47,165 nt of DNA from a virus. The notes beneath the pieces were generated by a model, which saw only the letters and a list, made by a program, of their open reading frames with translations, did not search any database and was not told the DNA's origin. This document shows, in pieces, positions 31,143 through 39,241 of the stretch (its first letter is position 1; each line of letters begins with the position of its first letter). The DNA is taken from the IMG/VR virus record IMGVR_UViG_3300037229_000064, positions 1 to 47,165 of that record; one strand, given 5' to 3'. The position numbers and the translations under genes are program-made.

Positions 31143-33029
31143 ATGAATCTTGAGACGCTCGCTAACTATCTCCAGAGCCAAGGATACTTTGCTCCGGACA
31201 TCGTTCCCGACAAAAAGATTCACCGCTTTCCCATGGACCCCACCGATCAAGACGAAGTGGGGTTTTATGTTTGCACGCAGCTCTTTTCCGTCGTCACGGG
31301 AATGCCCTACCATGTGATCGTGTACGGCCGACTCGATGAGGAAACGTGCGCGGACTTCTGCACAATCCCCGAAGCCGAGCAGGGTTTCGAGAATTCGCGC
31401 CAGATCAAGGCCCTTCTTAAAAAGCTGCGCGAGACGGTCGTCAAGTATAAAGATCCGCAGAAGCCCGCGGAAAAGAAAAATCCAGACGGCTGGTTCATCC
31501 GCGCGCTCGGGTTCAACGATGGGGAATATTTCTACACCTCGTCGCACAACCAGCAGATTTTCGTGATGACGAGCTTCAGTGAAACCGAGCTCTTGAAGCT
31601 CATGCCGATTGAATACTGGGAAATCGAGTTCCCCGGCATGGGAGCTGCAAGAGTTAATTGGACGAGCGCAAAGTCGTCGCTCATGGATCAATGTCGAAAA
31701 CTGGGAATCTTTCAATCCCGTAACGTCCGCGGATCAGGAGTATGGCGAGATGCGAATCGAACGATTGTACACGTCGGGGATGGGCTTGTCGTTGACGGGC
31801 TGCCTGTGGGGCTATCTGAAATCCAATCCCGTTATTTTTACACTCTGGGCGCTCGTCTTTCTCCAGTCCACGCTTCTCCTCTTTCTGCGGAGGAGTGCGC
31901 GCCTTTCGTCGATGCTTGCGAGTCCTTCAGATGGCTCAAGTCCGACTTCGGAACGCTCCTCGCCGGTTCCCTCGTTACCGCACGGGTGTGCGGCGCCCTA
32001 CCTATTCGACCCCACGTTTGGATTACCGGTAGCTCCGGACAAGGCAAGAGCACGCTGCTGGAAAAACTCGTCAGTCCGATGCTGGGCCGCCACGCGCTCT
32101 ATGTGCGAGGCGCAACAACAGAAGCGGGCATCCGCCAAAGCCTCAAAGCCAACGCCGTCCCTATTCTCTTTGATGAGTTCGAGTCCAACGGCCAGAAGTC
32201 CCAGGAAAGCGTCCAGGCTGTCCTAGACCTGCTCCGGGCGGCGTGGAGCGACTCCGACGCCCAGATCGTCAAGGGAAGTGCCGGAGGCACCGCTACGGCG
32301 TTTAGGCTCAACTTTAGCGCGATCGTCTCGAGCATCCGGACCAAGCTCCTGAATGACGCAGATATTTCTCGGTTCGCCCGGATTGAGCTCGCGCCCCATG
32401 GATCTGACGCAGAGCACTGGAAAAAGCTCTCGGGCCTGCTCGAGCAGATCACGCCGGAATACTGCGACCGCCTGTTTGCGCGCACCGTGACCCTCCTGCC
32501 GGTCCTGCTCGACAACTACCGGCGGATCAAGCACGCCTTCGCTAAACGCGTCTCCTCGCGCTTTGGGGACCAATACGGCATGATCCTGGCCGGCTATGCC
32601 ATCCTTCTCCAGGACGAGGTCGTGAACGACGCCCAGGTCGATGCGCTGCTCGAGTGCATCCAGCTTGTGGACGAGAAGGAAGAGGCGCGCGTCACGGATC
32701 ACCACGACGCTTTGCGCCGGCTCCTCACTAAGAAGCTTCGCATCGGTGATATAGAGCGCAGCATTATTGAGATGATCCAGGGAAGCGCGGTTGACCTCGA
32801 TATGCGCGCACCGCTCGAGCGGGTCGGCATCCGGGTGGATCACCACGACAACTTCGTTTACATTTCTTCTGGACATACCGAGCTCGAGACCCTAGTCTTT
32901 CACAATACGGCCTGGTCCAAGTCTTGGGGCAGGTCACTGATTCGGCTCGAGGGGTCTGAGCGCAAGAAGATGCGCATTGCCGGATTAGTTCAAGACTGCG
33001 TTAAAATCCCCCTCCATCACTTCTCGTAA
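31143..33029 (+). CDS. Replicative-helicase-like ATPase (DUF927-like)
   Basis: This 628-residue protein has Walker A GSSGQGKST at residues 296-304, Walker B-like ILFDEFES near 341-348, and a later SAIVSSIRTKLL sensor segment, then a helical C-terminus with FGDQYGMILAGYAILL. It resembles the helicase half of phage DUF927-type primase/helicase proteins. The N-terminal 290 residues do not show Toprim or PriCT motifs to my eye. It opens ATG 31143, three bases after the nuclease stop. The product probably unwinds DNA at the adjacent origin. Confidence 0.65.
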   Translation: MNLETLANYLQSQGYFAPDIVPDKKIHRFPMDPTDQDEVGFYVCTQLFSVVTGMPYHVIVYGRLDEETCADFCTIPEAEQGFENSRQIKALLKKLRETVVKYKDPQKPAEKKNPDGWFIRALGFNDGEYFYTSSHNQQIFVMTSFSETELLKLMPIEYWEIEFPGMGAARVNWTSAKSSLMDQCRKLGIFQSRNVRGSGVWRDANRTIVHVGDGLVVDGLPVGLSEIQSRYFYTLGARLSPVHASPLSAEECAPFVDACESFRWLKSDFGTLLAGSLVTARVCGALPIRPHVWITGSSGQGKSTLLEKLVSPMLGRHALYVRGATTEAGIRQSLKANAVPILFDEFESNGQKSQESVQAVLDLLRAAWSDSDAQIVKGSAGGTATAFRLNFSAIVSSIRTKLLNDADISRFARIELAPHGSDAEHWKKLSGLLEQITPEYCDRLFARTVTLLPVLLDNYRRIKHAFAKRVSSRFGDQYGMILAGYAILLQDEVVNDAQVDALLECIQLVDEKEEARVTDHHDALRRLLTKKLRIGDIERSIIEMIQGSAVDLDMRAPLERVGIRVDHHDNFVYISSGHTELETLVFHNTAWSKSWGRSLIRLEGSERKKMRIAGLVQDCVKIPLHHFS

Positions 33030-33269
33030 CCGATTCTCCAGGTTACTGTAACCTCAAAGTAACATAAATTCCCCTTACATTTCTAAGATGTAACCTCGTT
33101 ACCTATTTTTCTGCGGAAATAGACAAACCTTAGAGAAGACATTTTTTTTATTTTCTCTCTATATATATATCTATTTCTATAGATAAGTTAGTAACAAGGT
33201 TACAGTTCGGTAATGCTTGACTAATTTCTGTTACCTCCAGGTAACAGAGCAGGTTACAAAGGTTACAAA
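33026..33269. promoter_or_regulatory. GTTAC-repeat array with AT-rich core: putative origin or operator
   Basis: Twelve GTTAC/GTAAC pentamers lie at 33026, 33042, 33048, 33059, 33090, 33098, 33191, 33199, 33230, 33241, 33253 and 33262; the chance expectation is about half of one. They form palindromes (AGGTTACTGTAACCT, 33040-33054; CTGTTACCT/AGGTAACAG, 33228-33247) and a tandem direct repeat (GGTTACAAA twice, 33252-33269). The core 33142-33186 is a T-rich/TATATA tract without pentamers, like a DNA-unwinding element. This is the only gap near 300 bases (33030-33324) in the genome, and lies next to the helicase gene. Confidence 0.6.
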
Positions 33270-33276
33270 CAAAGTA

Positions 33277-33305
33277 TTGACGATTCCGGGCTCTCATGAC
33301 AGATT
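33277..33305 (+). promoter_or_regulatory. Putative promoter after GTTAC array
   Basis: TTGACG (33277-33282) with a weak -10 (CAGATT, spacer 17). It would drive the repeat gene from the edge of the array, so the array could regulate it. AAGGAG (33314-33319) is a normal ribosome site. Confidence 0.4.
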
Positions 33306-33324
33306 TTGGTTCAAGGAGAAATCA

Positions 33325-34101
33325 ATGAACAAAGTCGATCTCGAAACCTTCAACCTGTCTTCAGGCTCTCATCCGTCTCTCAAAGCCGGTGCCTGCATCA
33401 TGGAAATGGTCAGCTACTTCGCCGATGAGCCTTGGTCGGATCATCCGAAGTGCGCCTGTCCTATTTTGACCAACTTCGCTATCCGGCTGAATGATCGGTT
33501 TAACGATGCTCACCGTCAGAAACTGAAGGAGTTCATTCCGGCTCTTGTCGGTACTCGCTCCACCGATGAGGTTCAGATTGCTCGTCGACGACTGATTCAG
33601 TGGCGGAATGTTACGGCCATTTTCCCGCTGATCCTTGATGCGATCAAGCTTCCCGAGCTCGCGGTTGAGCTGAGGAAGTTCGAGAACACGCTGGAGAGTA
33701 TGGCTCTCGCAAAGAAGTTCCTGATGAAGCATCGGGAGCAAATTCGTTCCTCTGCCTATGCCGATGCCTATGCCTATGCCGATGCCGATGCCTCTGCCGA
33801 TGCCTATGCCGATGCCTATGCCGATGCCGATGCCTCTGCCGATGCCGATGCCTATGCCGATGCCGATGCCTATGCCGATGCCGATGCCTCTGCCGATGCC
33901 GATGCCTATGCCGATGCCGATGCCTCTGCCTCTGCCGATGCCGATGCCTCTGCCTCTGCCGATGCCGATGCCTCTGCCTCTGCCTATGCCGATGCCTCTG
34001 CCTCTGCCTATGCCGATGCCTCTGCCTCTGCCTATGCTCTTCGGGAAAAAATTGTTGAGGTTGCAATCGAAACTCTTCGACTTGCGATTGCGATCAAGTG
34101 A
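33325..34101 (+). CDS. Protein with long (Ala-x)n repeat domain
   Basis: I start at ATG 33325 (AAGGAG ahead), giving 258 residues. Residues 1-140 form a globular domain with GACIMEMVSYFADEPWSDHP and CACPILTNFAIRLND, then FIPALVGTRSTDEVQIARRR. I recall this domain in actinobacterial and phage proteins, often followed by Ala-rich repeats, but not its function. Residues 143-238 are 48 dipeptides Ala-(Asp, Ser or Tyr), and the end is a helix (residues 240-258). It overlaps the next gene by GTGA. Opposite-strand and +1 long reading frames across this repeat are artefacts. Confidence 0.75.
   Translation: MNKVDLETFNLSSGSHPSLKAGACIMEMVSYFADEPWSDHPKCACPILTNFAIRLNDRFNDAHRQKLKEFIPALVGTRSTDEVQIARRRLIQWRNVTAIFPLILDAIKLPELAVELRKFENTLESMALAKKFLMKHREQIRSSAYADAYAYADADASADAYADAYADADASADADAYADADAYADADASADADAYADADASASADADASASADADASASAYADASASAYADASASAYALREKIVEVAIETLRLAIAIK
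33751..34038 (+). repeat. 48-unit hexanucleotide coding repeat
   Basis: The 288 bp are 48 units of (TAT, GAT or TCT)-GCC; only the last Ala is GCT. Counts: 23 GAT, 14 TCT and 11 TAT. Nested periods are visible: D-D-Y/S triplets (18 bp) in the middle, D-D-S-S (24 bp) and then Y-D-S-S (24 bp) toward the end. This looks like expansion by slippage within a strict codon constraint. Confidence 0.95.
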
Positions 34102-34322
34102 GCCCTGTGACGGAGTCGGGTCGCCCAGGCTACACCGGCTTAATCGCGGGCAAGCAAGGCCCCGTCCGTCGCTTTTGGTGCGCTCTCTGTCATCGAGAGC
34201 ATCACCTCGAATTATCCGATGACGAAACACGATTGATCGCAAACGTGAAGGGCGCGATCCTATCGTCCGGTCACATCGCGATCGCCTGTGACGACTGCCA
34301 ACCCATGAGGTATTCCAAGTGA
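34098..34322 (+). CDS. Small zinc-ribbon-like protein
   Basis: GTG 34098 (GTGA overlap with the repeat gene). The 74-residue product has CALCHREHHLELS and CDDCQ: a C-x2-C...C-x2-C zinc site across about 40 residues. It overlaps the next gene by GTGA. Function unknown. Confidence 0.5.
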   Translation: MSPVTESGRPGYTGLIAGKQGPVRRFWCALCHREHHLELSDDETRLIANVKGAILSSGHIAIACDDCQPMRYSK

Positions 34323-34936
34323 GCTCTATCCCCTGTACCGCCGATCGAATCGCATTCTACAAAGAAGCTGTTGCCAAGATGGTCATCCCCCCCGATGTGG
34401 AAGACACCGCGAACGGAATCATCAAGACGATCATGCTGCGTACCCCGACCTACAAGATCATCGCGGCACCCAACGGCTTCGAACCCTACGTCCCCGGCAT
34501 CATGAACTACCTCGAGGGCAACCTCTCGATGAGCACCCACCTCGCCAACGGCGATCCCCTCTCCGACGACACCATCCACGAACCCATCGGGATCATGGCT
34601 AAGTACCGCCCTGACCTCCAGAAGCCCTTTGGCTTCATCCAGGCAGGTCAGGTCGCCATGCTCGACTTCAAGACCGGCTGGGGCTCGTTCGGCGATCTCT
34701 CGACCATCTGGGGCGTCGTGGACTTCTTCGCCAAGTTCAACGGCCTCGGTCCGTTCGAACAACCAGGACCCCCGCAGCTTGCCTATCTGTTCTCCGGATC
34801 GAGTGCGTACACCGGCGGCAAGTACAACGAAGCCATCGACCCAGTTACGGGCAAAGACGTGGTGACCTGGAACGCCGGCGAAGTCTCGAAGCAGATCGGG
34901 GCTGTGGTTCTGATGCGCTGCATTGGTGTGCTGTGA
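34319..34936 (+). CDS. Second muramidase-family protein, catalytic Glu kept
   Basis: GTG 34319 (GTGA overlap). The 205-residue product shares EGNLSMSTHLANGDPLSDDT with the endolysin homologue's block at 17129, here with Glu66 at the expected catalytic position. The C-terminus (PQLAYLFSGSSAYTGGKY, then EVSKQIGAVVLMRC) matches the end of the same muramidase-like family. So the genome has two paralogues in different places. It has no signal peptide or transmembrane segment. It may be the working lysin, a virion lysin, or a control protein; its location before the terminase is unusual for lysis. Confidence 0.7.
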   Translation: MSSIPCTADRIAFYKEAVAKMVIPPDVEDTANGIIKTIMLRTPTYKIIAAPNGFEPYVPGIMNYLEGNLSMSTHLANGDPLSDDTIHEPIGIMAKYRPDLQKPFGFIQAGQVAMLDFKTGWGSFGDLSTIWGVVDFFAKFNGLGPFEQPGPPQLAYLFSGSSAYTGGKYNEAIDPVTGKDVVTWNAGEVSKQIGAVVLMRCIGVL

Positions 34937-35124
34937 AGTGCAACCACACCCCCTGCCCCACCGGCTATCTCCAGTTCTTCGAATGGGCTGAGCGGATGTC
35001 CAAGACTCACGACCAGGTGCGCTGCCCCGTCTGCCAGCTCTTTGCGGTGTGGGTTAAAAAGCCAAGACCACCCGTTGGCGTAATCCGCCAAGTAGCGGCC
35101 GTCAATAGTCTGTTCTATTCCTGA
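34933..35124 (+). CDS. Small Cys-rich protein
   Basis: GTG 34933 overlaps the previous TGA. 63 residues with CNHTPC at the start and CPVCQ near 31-35, a likely zinc ribbon of treble-clef type. It ends the GTGA chain started at 33325. Function unknown. Confidence 0.5.
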   Translation: MKCNHTPCPTGYLQFFEWAERMSKTHDQVRCPVCQLFAVWVKKPRPPVGVIRQVAAVNSLFYS

Positions 35125-35150
35125 TAAGCGACTTGCGTTACGCTCAAGGT

Positions 35151-35582
35151 ATGGCTAAACGCAAGACACCCCAGGCGGGCGTCGGCGCAACGGCTCCTGA
35201 TGAGCCTGCTCTGAACCCCGCACAAAAGAAGTTCGCCCGGCTCTATGCGCGGCATGGCAATGCCACTGGTTGCTATCTCAAAGCCTATCCAGACAGCACT
35301 TACGACTCTGCGATGACTGACGCTTCGCGTCTGCTCAGAAATGCTCCGATTCAAGACTTCATCAAAAGAATTCAAGAGCGCGATCGTATCGCTGCCGACT
35401 TTCCACGCCAAGAAGCTTTGATGCTCCTCGCTGCCAAAGCCAGGAAGAAAGATCTCTATGCAATCGAATCTCTGTGGTCCAAGCTCGGATATAACAAGGC
35501 AAGCGATTCAGGAAGTGGCGAAGCTGACGACATCTCAGTTCTCGAGGAAACACGAAGAATACTTGCAGGAGGGGCAGCTTGA
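35151..35582 (+). CDS. terS: Terminase small subunit
   Basis: I start at ATG 35151 (an upstream start 35133 is possible), 143 residues. It has LNPAQKKFARLYARHGNATGCYLKAYPD, the terminase_2 DNA-binding opening, then SRLLRNAPIQDFI. It recognises the packaging site and activates the large subunit. The gene overlaps terL by 125 bases. Confidence 0.85.
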   Translation: MAKRKTPQAGVGATAPDEPALNPAQKKFARLYARHGNATGCYLKAYPDSTYDSAMTDASRLLRNAPIQDFIKRIQERDRIAADFPRQEALMLLAAKARKKDLYAIESLWSKLGYNKASDSGSGEADDISVLEETRRILAGGAA

Positions 35583-37182
35583 GAAGGCTAAGCGGTTTCT
35601 TTGGCTTCGCTGCGCTACGGACAAAGAGCTTTTCGCTCTACGCTATTTTCCGCACTACTGTCGATTGCAGTTTAACGAACTACATCGTGATCAGTTCAGG
35701 AGTACGAGCTTTTGTGAAAGATCTGTGCGACGCGCTCGTGCTGCACCTCGAGGCTACGCAAAGAGCACGCTCGAAACGCTCGTCGAACCCATTCACGACG
35801 TTTGTTACGGGATCGAAAAGTTCATCGTCATCTTCAGTAACACCGAAGTTCAATCGAGCCAGAAGCTTGCCGATATACGCACCGAGATACTTACAAATCA
35901 TCGTCTCGCTGCTGATTATAGAATTTCTCTGGCAAGCAAACGATCGGCGCAAAGCTCTTACGTCCTGGTGTGCGGAGAGCACCGATGCCTTCTCCAAGGC
36001 TACGGCGCGAACACGGAAGTACGGGGTATTCGGTTCGGTTCCGACCGACCGAGCAAAATCATCCTGGATGACGCCGAGCACTCTGAAGAAGTCCTTAACG
36101 AAGCGATCCGGACCAAATATGAAGACTGGTACAACCAGGTTGTTAGTAAACTTGGGGACACGCAAACTAACATCAAAATCGTCGGAACAATCCTCCATCC
36201 TGAAAGTCTACTAGCCAACAAGATCAGGAATCCTGCGTTCGACGGGAAGATCTATAAAGCCGTGATCAATTGGTCACCGCGGCAAGATCTTTGGAATACC
36301 TGGACAAAGATCTACACCAACCTCGACGATCCCGATCGCCGCGCAAAGGCTGATGCGTTCTACGCAGAGAACGAATCAGCGATGCTCGATGGAACGAAAG
36401 TCCTCTGGCCCGAAAAAGAATCGTATCTCTACCTGATGAAGGAATTGATCGAGACGGGCAAGCGGGCCTTCTATAAAGAAAAGCAGAACGAACCGATTGG
36501 TGGCGTAACCGCGCTCTTCGAGAACATCGCCTATTACCAAGAGCGGTCGGATGGATTCCTCATCGAAGCGACCGACAAGCTAATCCCCTGGTCGCAGCTC
36601 AAAGATCGTGAGGGTCGATGGCTTGGATCGTTCGGAGCTCTCGATCCAGCGACCGGACAGACCAAAGCCAAAGCCGGCAAGCTCGGTGACTACAATTGCA
36701 TTTTGACGGGCATGGCTCAGCCGATCCCGGGACGCGAGCACAAGCTGCGTCTGTTCGTGCATCACGATTGGACTCAGCGCGAAGGACCGTCACGCACCTT
36801 CTCCCAGGTGTTTGACCAGGACGAAATCTTCGACTACTCGAAATTCGCTGTGGAAACCAATCTCTACCGGGATTTGATGCTCCCCAACCTGGAAGCTGAG
36901 CGCAAGCGCCAGATGGAAAAGAATAAGCGGGATCTGCGCGTTCCGTTCTATGATGTGGAAGCTGTTGAGAATAAAGAAAAAAGGATCTACACTTTAGAAC
37001 CGAAGGTGACGCACTCGTGGATTTTATTTAACCGTGCGTTATCTCCGACTTTCATGAGACAAGTGGAAGCGTTCCCATTCGGGGACCACGATGATGGGCC
37101 TGATGCTCTCGAAATGCTCTGGGGATTGGTGAATGGTCGATACAAGCCATCCCCGCTTAGCTTGAACCAAGGCGGACGATAA
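35458..37182 (+). CDS. terL: Terminase large subunit
   Basis: The 574-residue protein (ATG 35458, AGGAAG ahead) has the deviant Walker A PRGYAKST at residues 97-104, Walker B IILDDAE at 201-207, a coupling motif IVGTILH near 240, and the C-terminal nuclease with GALDPATG (Asp396), a KFAVETN Glu near 465 and a DHDDGPDAL near the end. This is a terminase_6 C-type packaging motor. Good conservation, no sign of an intein. Confidence 0.92.
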   Translation: MQSNLCGPSSDITRQAIQEVAKLTTSQFSRKHEEYLQEGQLEKAKRFLWLRCATDKELFALRYFPHYCRLQFNELHRDQFRSTSFCERSVRRARAAPRGYAKSTLETLVEPIHDVCYGIEKFIVIFSNTEVQSSQKLADIRTEILTNHRLAADYRISLASKRSAQSSYVLVCGEHRCLLQGYGANTEVRGIRFGSDRPSKIILDDAEHSEEVLNEAIRTKYEDWYNQVVSKLGDTQTNIKIVGTILHPESLLANKIRNPAFDGKIYKAVINWSPRQDLWNTWTKIYTNLDDPDRRAKADAFYAENESAMLDGTKVLWPEKESYLYLMKELIETGKRAFYKEKQNEPIGGVTALFENIAYYQERSDGFLIEATDKLIPWSQLKDREGRWLGSFGALDPATGQTKAKAGKLGDYNCILTGMAQPIPGREHKLRLFVHHDWTQREGPSRTFSQVFDQDEIFDYSKFAVETNLYRDLMLPNLEAERKRQMEKNKRDLRVPFYDVEAVENKEKRIYTLEPKVTHSWILFNRALSPTFMRQVEAFPFGDHDDGPDALEMLWGLVNGRYKPSPLSLNQGGR

Positions 37183-38681
37183 TGCCAACGACTCTCTCCA
37201 AGAATAACGGCGCTAACATGTCACGTCTCAGGAAGTTTGCCCAGCAGCACCTCGGTGTGAAGTGGATGGGCGACATGGACCAGACCCACCTGTTCCGTAA
37301 CGACATCCTGGACGTGCTCGACGCGTACTACGAGAATCGCCAATATGACGACCTGCAAGACTGGGAGCAAGCTCTCGAGTCAAATCCCTATGTACCCATC
37401 CGTAAGCGTAAGCCACGGATTATTTATAATCTGCCTAAAGCCATCGTCAACAAGGTGGCTTCTAAACTCGTGGGCAGCGCAACTTTCCCGAACTTCGTGG
37501 TGGAAGAAGATGACGACGATACTGCGTTCTTTCGCACCGTAGCCAAGGGGTGCAAGTTCAAGAGCGCCATGATGCAGCCGGTGAAGCGAGCACTGGCCGC
37601 TGGCTCTGTGCTCGTGGTGTACAACATCGTCAACGGCTCGATTCAGATCGAGCACTTCCTAAGCAAATATTCGTACCCCACCTTCGATGAAGCCGACGAC
37701 CTGCAAGAGGTTTACATCCAGTACGTTTACGAAGACTGGTCGGATCTCGATGCTAAGGGTGATCCGAAAAAGAAGTGGTACAAGATCCAATACGGCAAGA
37801 TGGTGAACATCCTGTTCGATAACCCGGAGTACCGCTCTGGAGTGAAACCCACGTTCAACATCGCAAGCCAAGTCGAGCACGGGCTTGGCTGGGTGATGGC
37901 TGAATGGTTCTGCACTGAAAAAGAAAAGCACAACCACGACGGCGTTTCGATTTACGGCGACATCCTCGACCTGTGTGACGACATCAACTATTCGCTCTCT
38001 CAATCCAGCCAGGCCGTCGGTTACGGCCAGGAGCCGCAGCTCGGCATCAACGGCATGGATGAAGACGAGCTTGATTCCCTGATTAAGAGCTCGCAGAAAG
38101 CCTGGAACCTGGGCAAGGACGGCAAAGCCGCTTACATCGAAACAAAGATGGACGGCGTGACCACGGCGAGCGAACAGCGAGATAAGTTCAAGGGCCTTGC
38201 ACTCGACGTTGCCCGTGTGGTGATGCACGACCCCGATAAGATCTCTGGAGCTGCTCAATCGGGTGATGCGCTCGAGCAATTGAATGCGCCGCTCGTTGAG
38301 CTCGTGGATGAGCTCCGGCAGATTTTCGAACCTCACTTTATTTCGCTACTGACCAAGATCGCTATGACCTGCCTGGTGCTCAATGCTTCCGGTCAAGAGA
38401 CGGTGATCGAGACGCCGCCGGGCTACACTCCGAAGAGTGTGGACATCACGACTCAGTGGCCTCCGATCTTCCCTCCGACGCTTGCCGATATCCAGATGGC
38501 TGCGGGAGCCGCTCAGCAGCTTTCACAGGGTCAGATCATCTCGAGAAAATCGCTGACGCGATGGATTGCGCAGATGATCCCGTCGATTGACAACGTGGAC
38601 GAGGAGCTCGAGGAGATTGATTCGCAGGAACCGCTGCCTAGCCCGTTCGGATCGTTCGGCGAGCCTGGCGGTGGCATGTGA
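37182..38681 (+). CDS. Portal protein
   Basis: This 499-residue protein follows terL with a one-base overlap. It has RNDILDVLDAYYENRQYDD at the N-terminus, YNLPKAIVNKVASKLVG near 90, and a long C-terminal helical/crown region with SGAAQSGDALEQLNAPLVELVDELR, as in SPP1 gp6-like portals. Twelve copies form the DNA-entry vertex. The Pro- and acid-rich tail is typical. Confidence 0.85.
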   Translation: MPTTLSKNNGANMSRLRKFAQQHLGVKWMGDMDQTHLFRNDILDVLDAYYENRQYDDLQDWEQALESNPYVPIRKRKPRIIYNLPKAIVNKVASKLVGSATFPNFVVEEDDDDTAFFRTVAKGCKFKSAMMQPVKRALAAGSVLVVYNIVNGSIQIEHFLSKYSYPTFDEADDLQEVYIQYVYEDWSDLDAKGDPKKKWYKIQYGKMVNILFDNPEYRSGVKPTFNIASQVEHGLGWVMAEWFCTEKEKHNHDGVSIYGDILDLCDDINYSLSQSSQAVGYGQEPQLGINGMDEDELDSLIKSSQKAWNLGKDGKAAYIETKMDGVTTASEQRDKFKGLALDVARVVMHDPDKISGAAQSGDALEQLNAPLVELVDELRQIFEPHFISLLTKIAMTCLVLNASGQETVIETPPGYTPKSVDITTQWPPIFPPTLADIQMAAGAAQQLSQGQIISRKSLTRWIAQMIPSIDNVDEELEEIDSQEPLPSPFGSFGEPGGGM

Positions 38682-39241
38682 GTCAGCAGGTCGCCTTTCG
38701 CAGAGTGAACGGACACATCATCCCGATTCGCATCAGCGAGAAGACGAAAGACCGCTCGATCGGTGCCGCGGCTATTGCTGCCGGCCTGGGCGTGTCTCAC
38801 CAGACCGCGAAGGCAAATCACGACCTGATCTATAAGTCCGCCAAGGCGTTTGATGCGTCTCGTGGGTTTACGGCCAAGGCGCACGCGATCAAAGCCGACG
38901 CGGTCGGCAAAGGTCCGCTGTTCATGCATGCGGCTGAGCAGACCACGAAGAAGACTTTGAATCACGCTGCCAAGAGCCGCCAGATCGCCAATCAACTCGA
39001 GAAGGCATCTTTCCGTGTACGCCATATTGGAACCGCGTCTACGGCCGGCCTGTTCGCTTACGGGACGAATAAGGTGCTCAAGGAGACCAATCTCGAGGAC
39101 AGCCCCAAGACTCGTGCGGCGGTTTCTGCTGGATCCGCGGCTGCCGCTACCTTTGCCGTTAGGAGCCAATACCTTCGCCGTCACGGCCACACGCTCAAGA
39201 GCGCATTTGGTCTAGCCCTTCGCCGGGTACTTCGTGCCTAA
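38678..39241 (+). CDS. Internal-protein candidate with FRRVNGHIIPI motif
   Basis: GTG 38678 (GTGA overlap with portal). The 187-residue basic protein begins with a FRRVNGHIIPI segment that recurs in two other head-tail genes (45335 and 46029). The rest is helical, Ala-rich, with an ATFAV hydrophobic patch near 160. I guess a minor virion or ejected protein. No family recognised. Confidence 0.5.
   Translation: MSQQVAFRRVNGHIIPIRISEKTKDRSIGAAAIAAGLGVSHQTAKANHDLIYKSAKAFDASRGFTAKAHAIKADAVGKGPLFMHAAEQTTKKTLNHAAKSRQIANQLEKASFRVRHIGTASTAGLFAYGTNKVLKETNLEDSPKTRAAVSAGSAAAATFAVRSQYLRRHGHTLKSAFGLALRRVLRA

Noticed and set aside
33751-34038. CRISPR array
   Set aside because: The tract is a continuous coding repeat of 6 bp with no spacers.
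33361-34242. Long minus-strand and +1-frame reading frames with Gly-Ile-Gly-Arg or Pro-Met repeats
   Set aside because: They are shadows of the hexanucleotide repeat, lack ribosome sites and start in the middle of the real gene.
35579-36214. 211-codon reading frame inside terL
   Set aside because: Out of frame inside the motif-bearing terminase; shadow.
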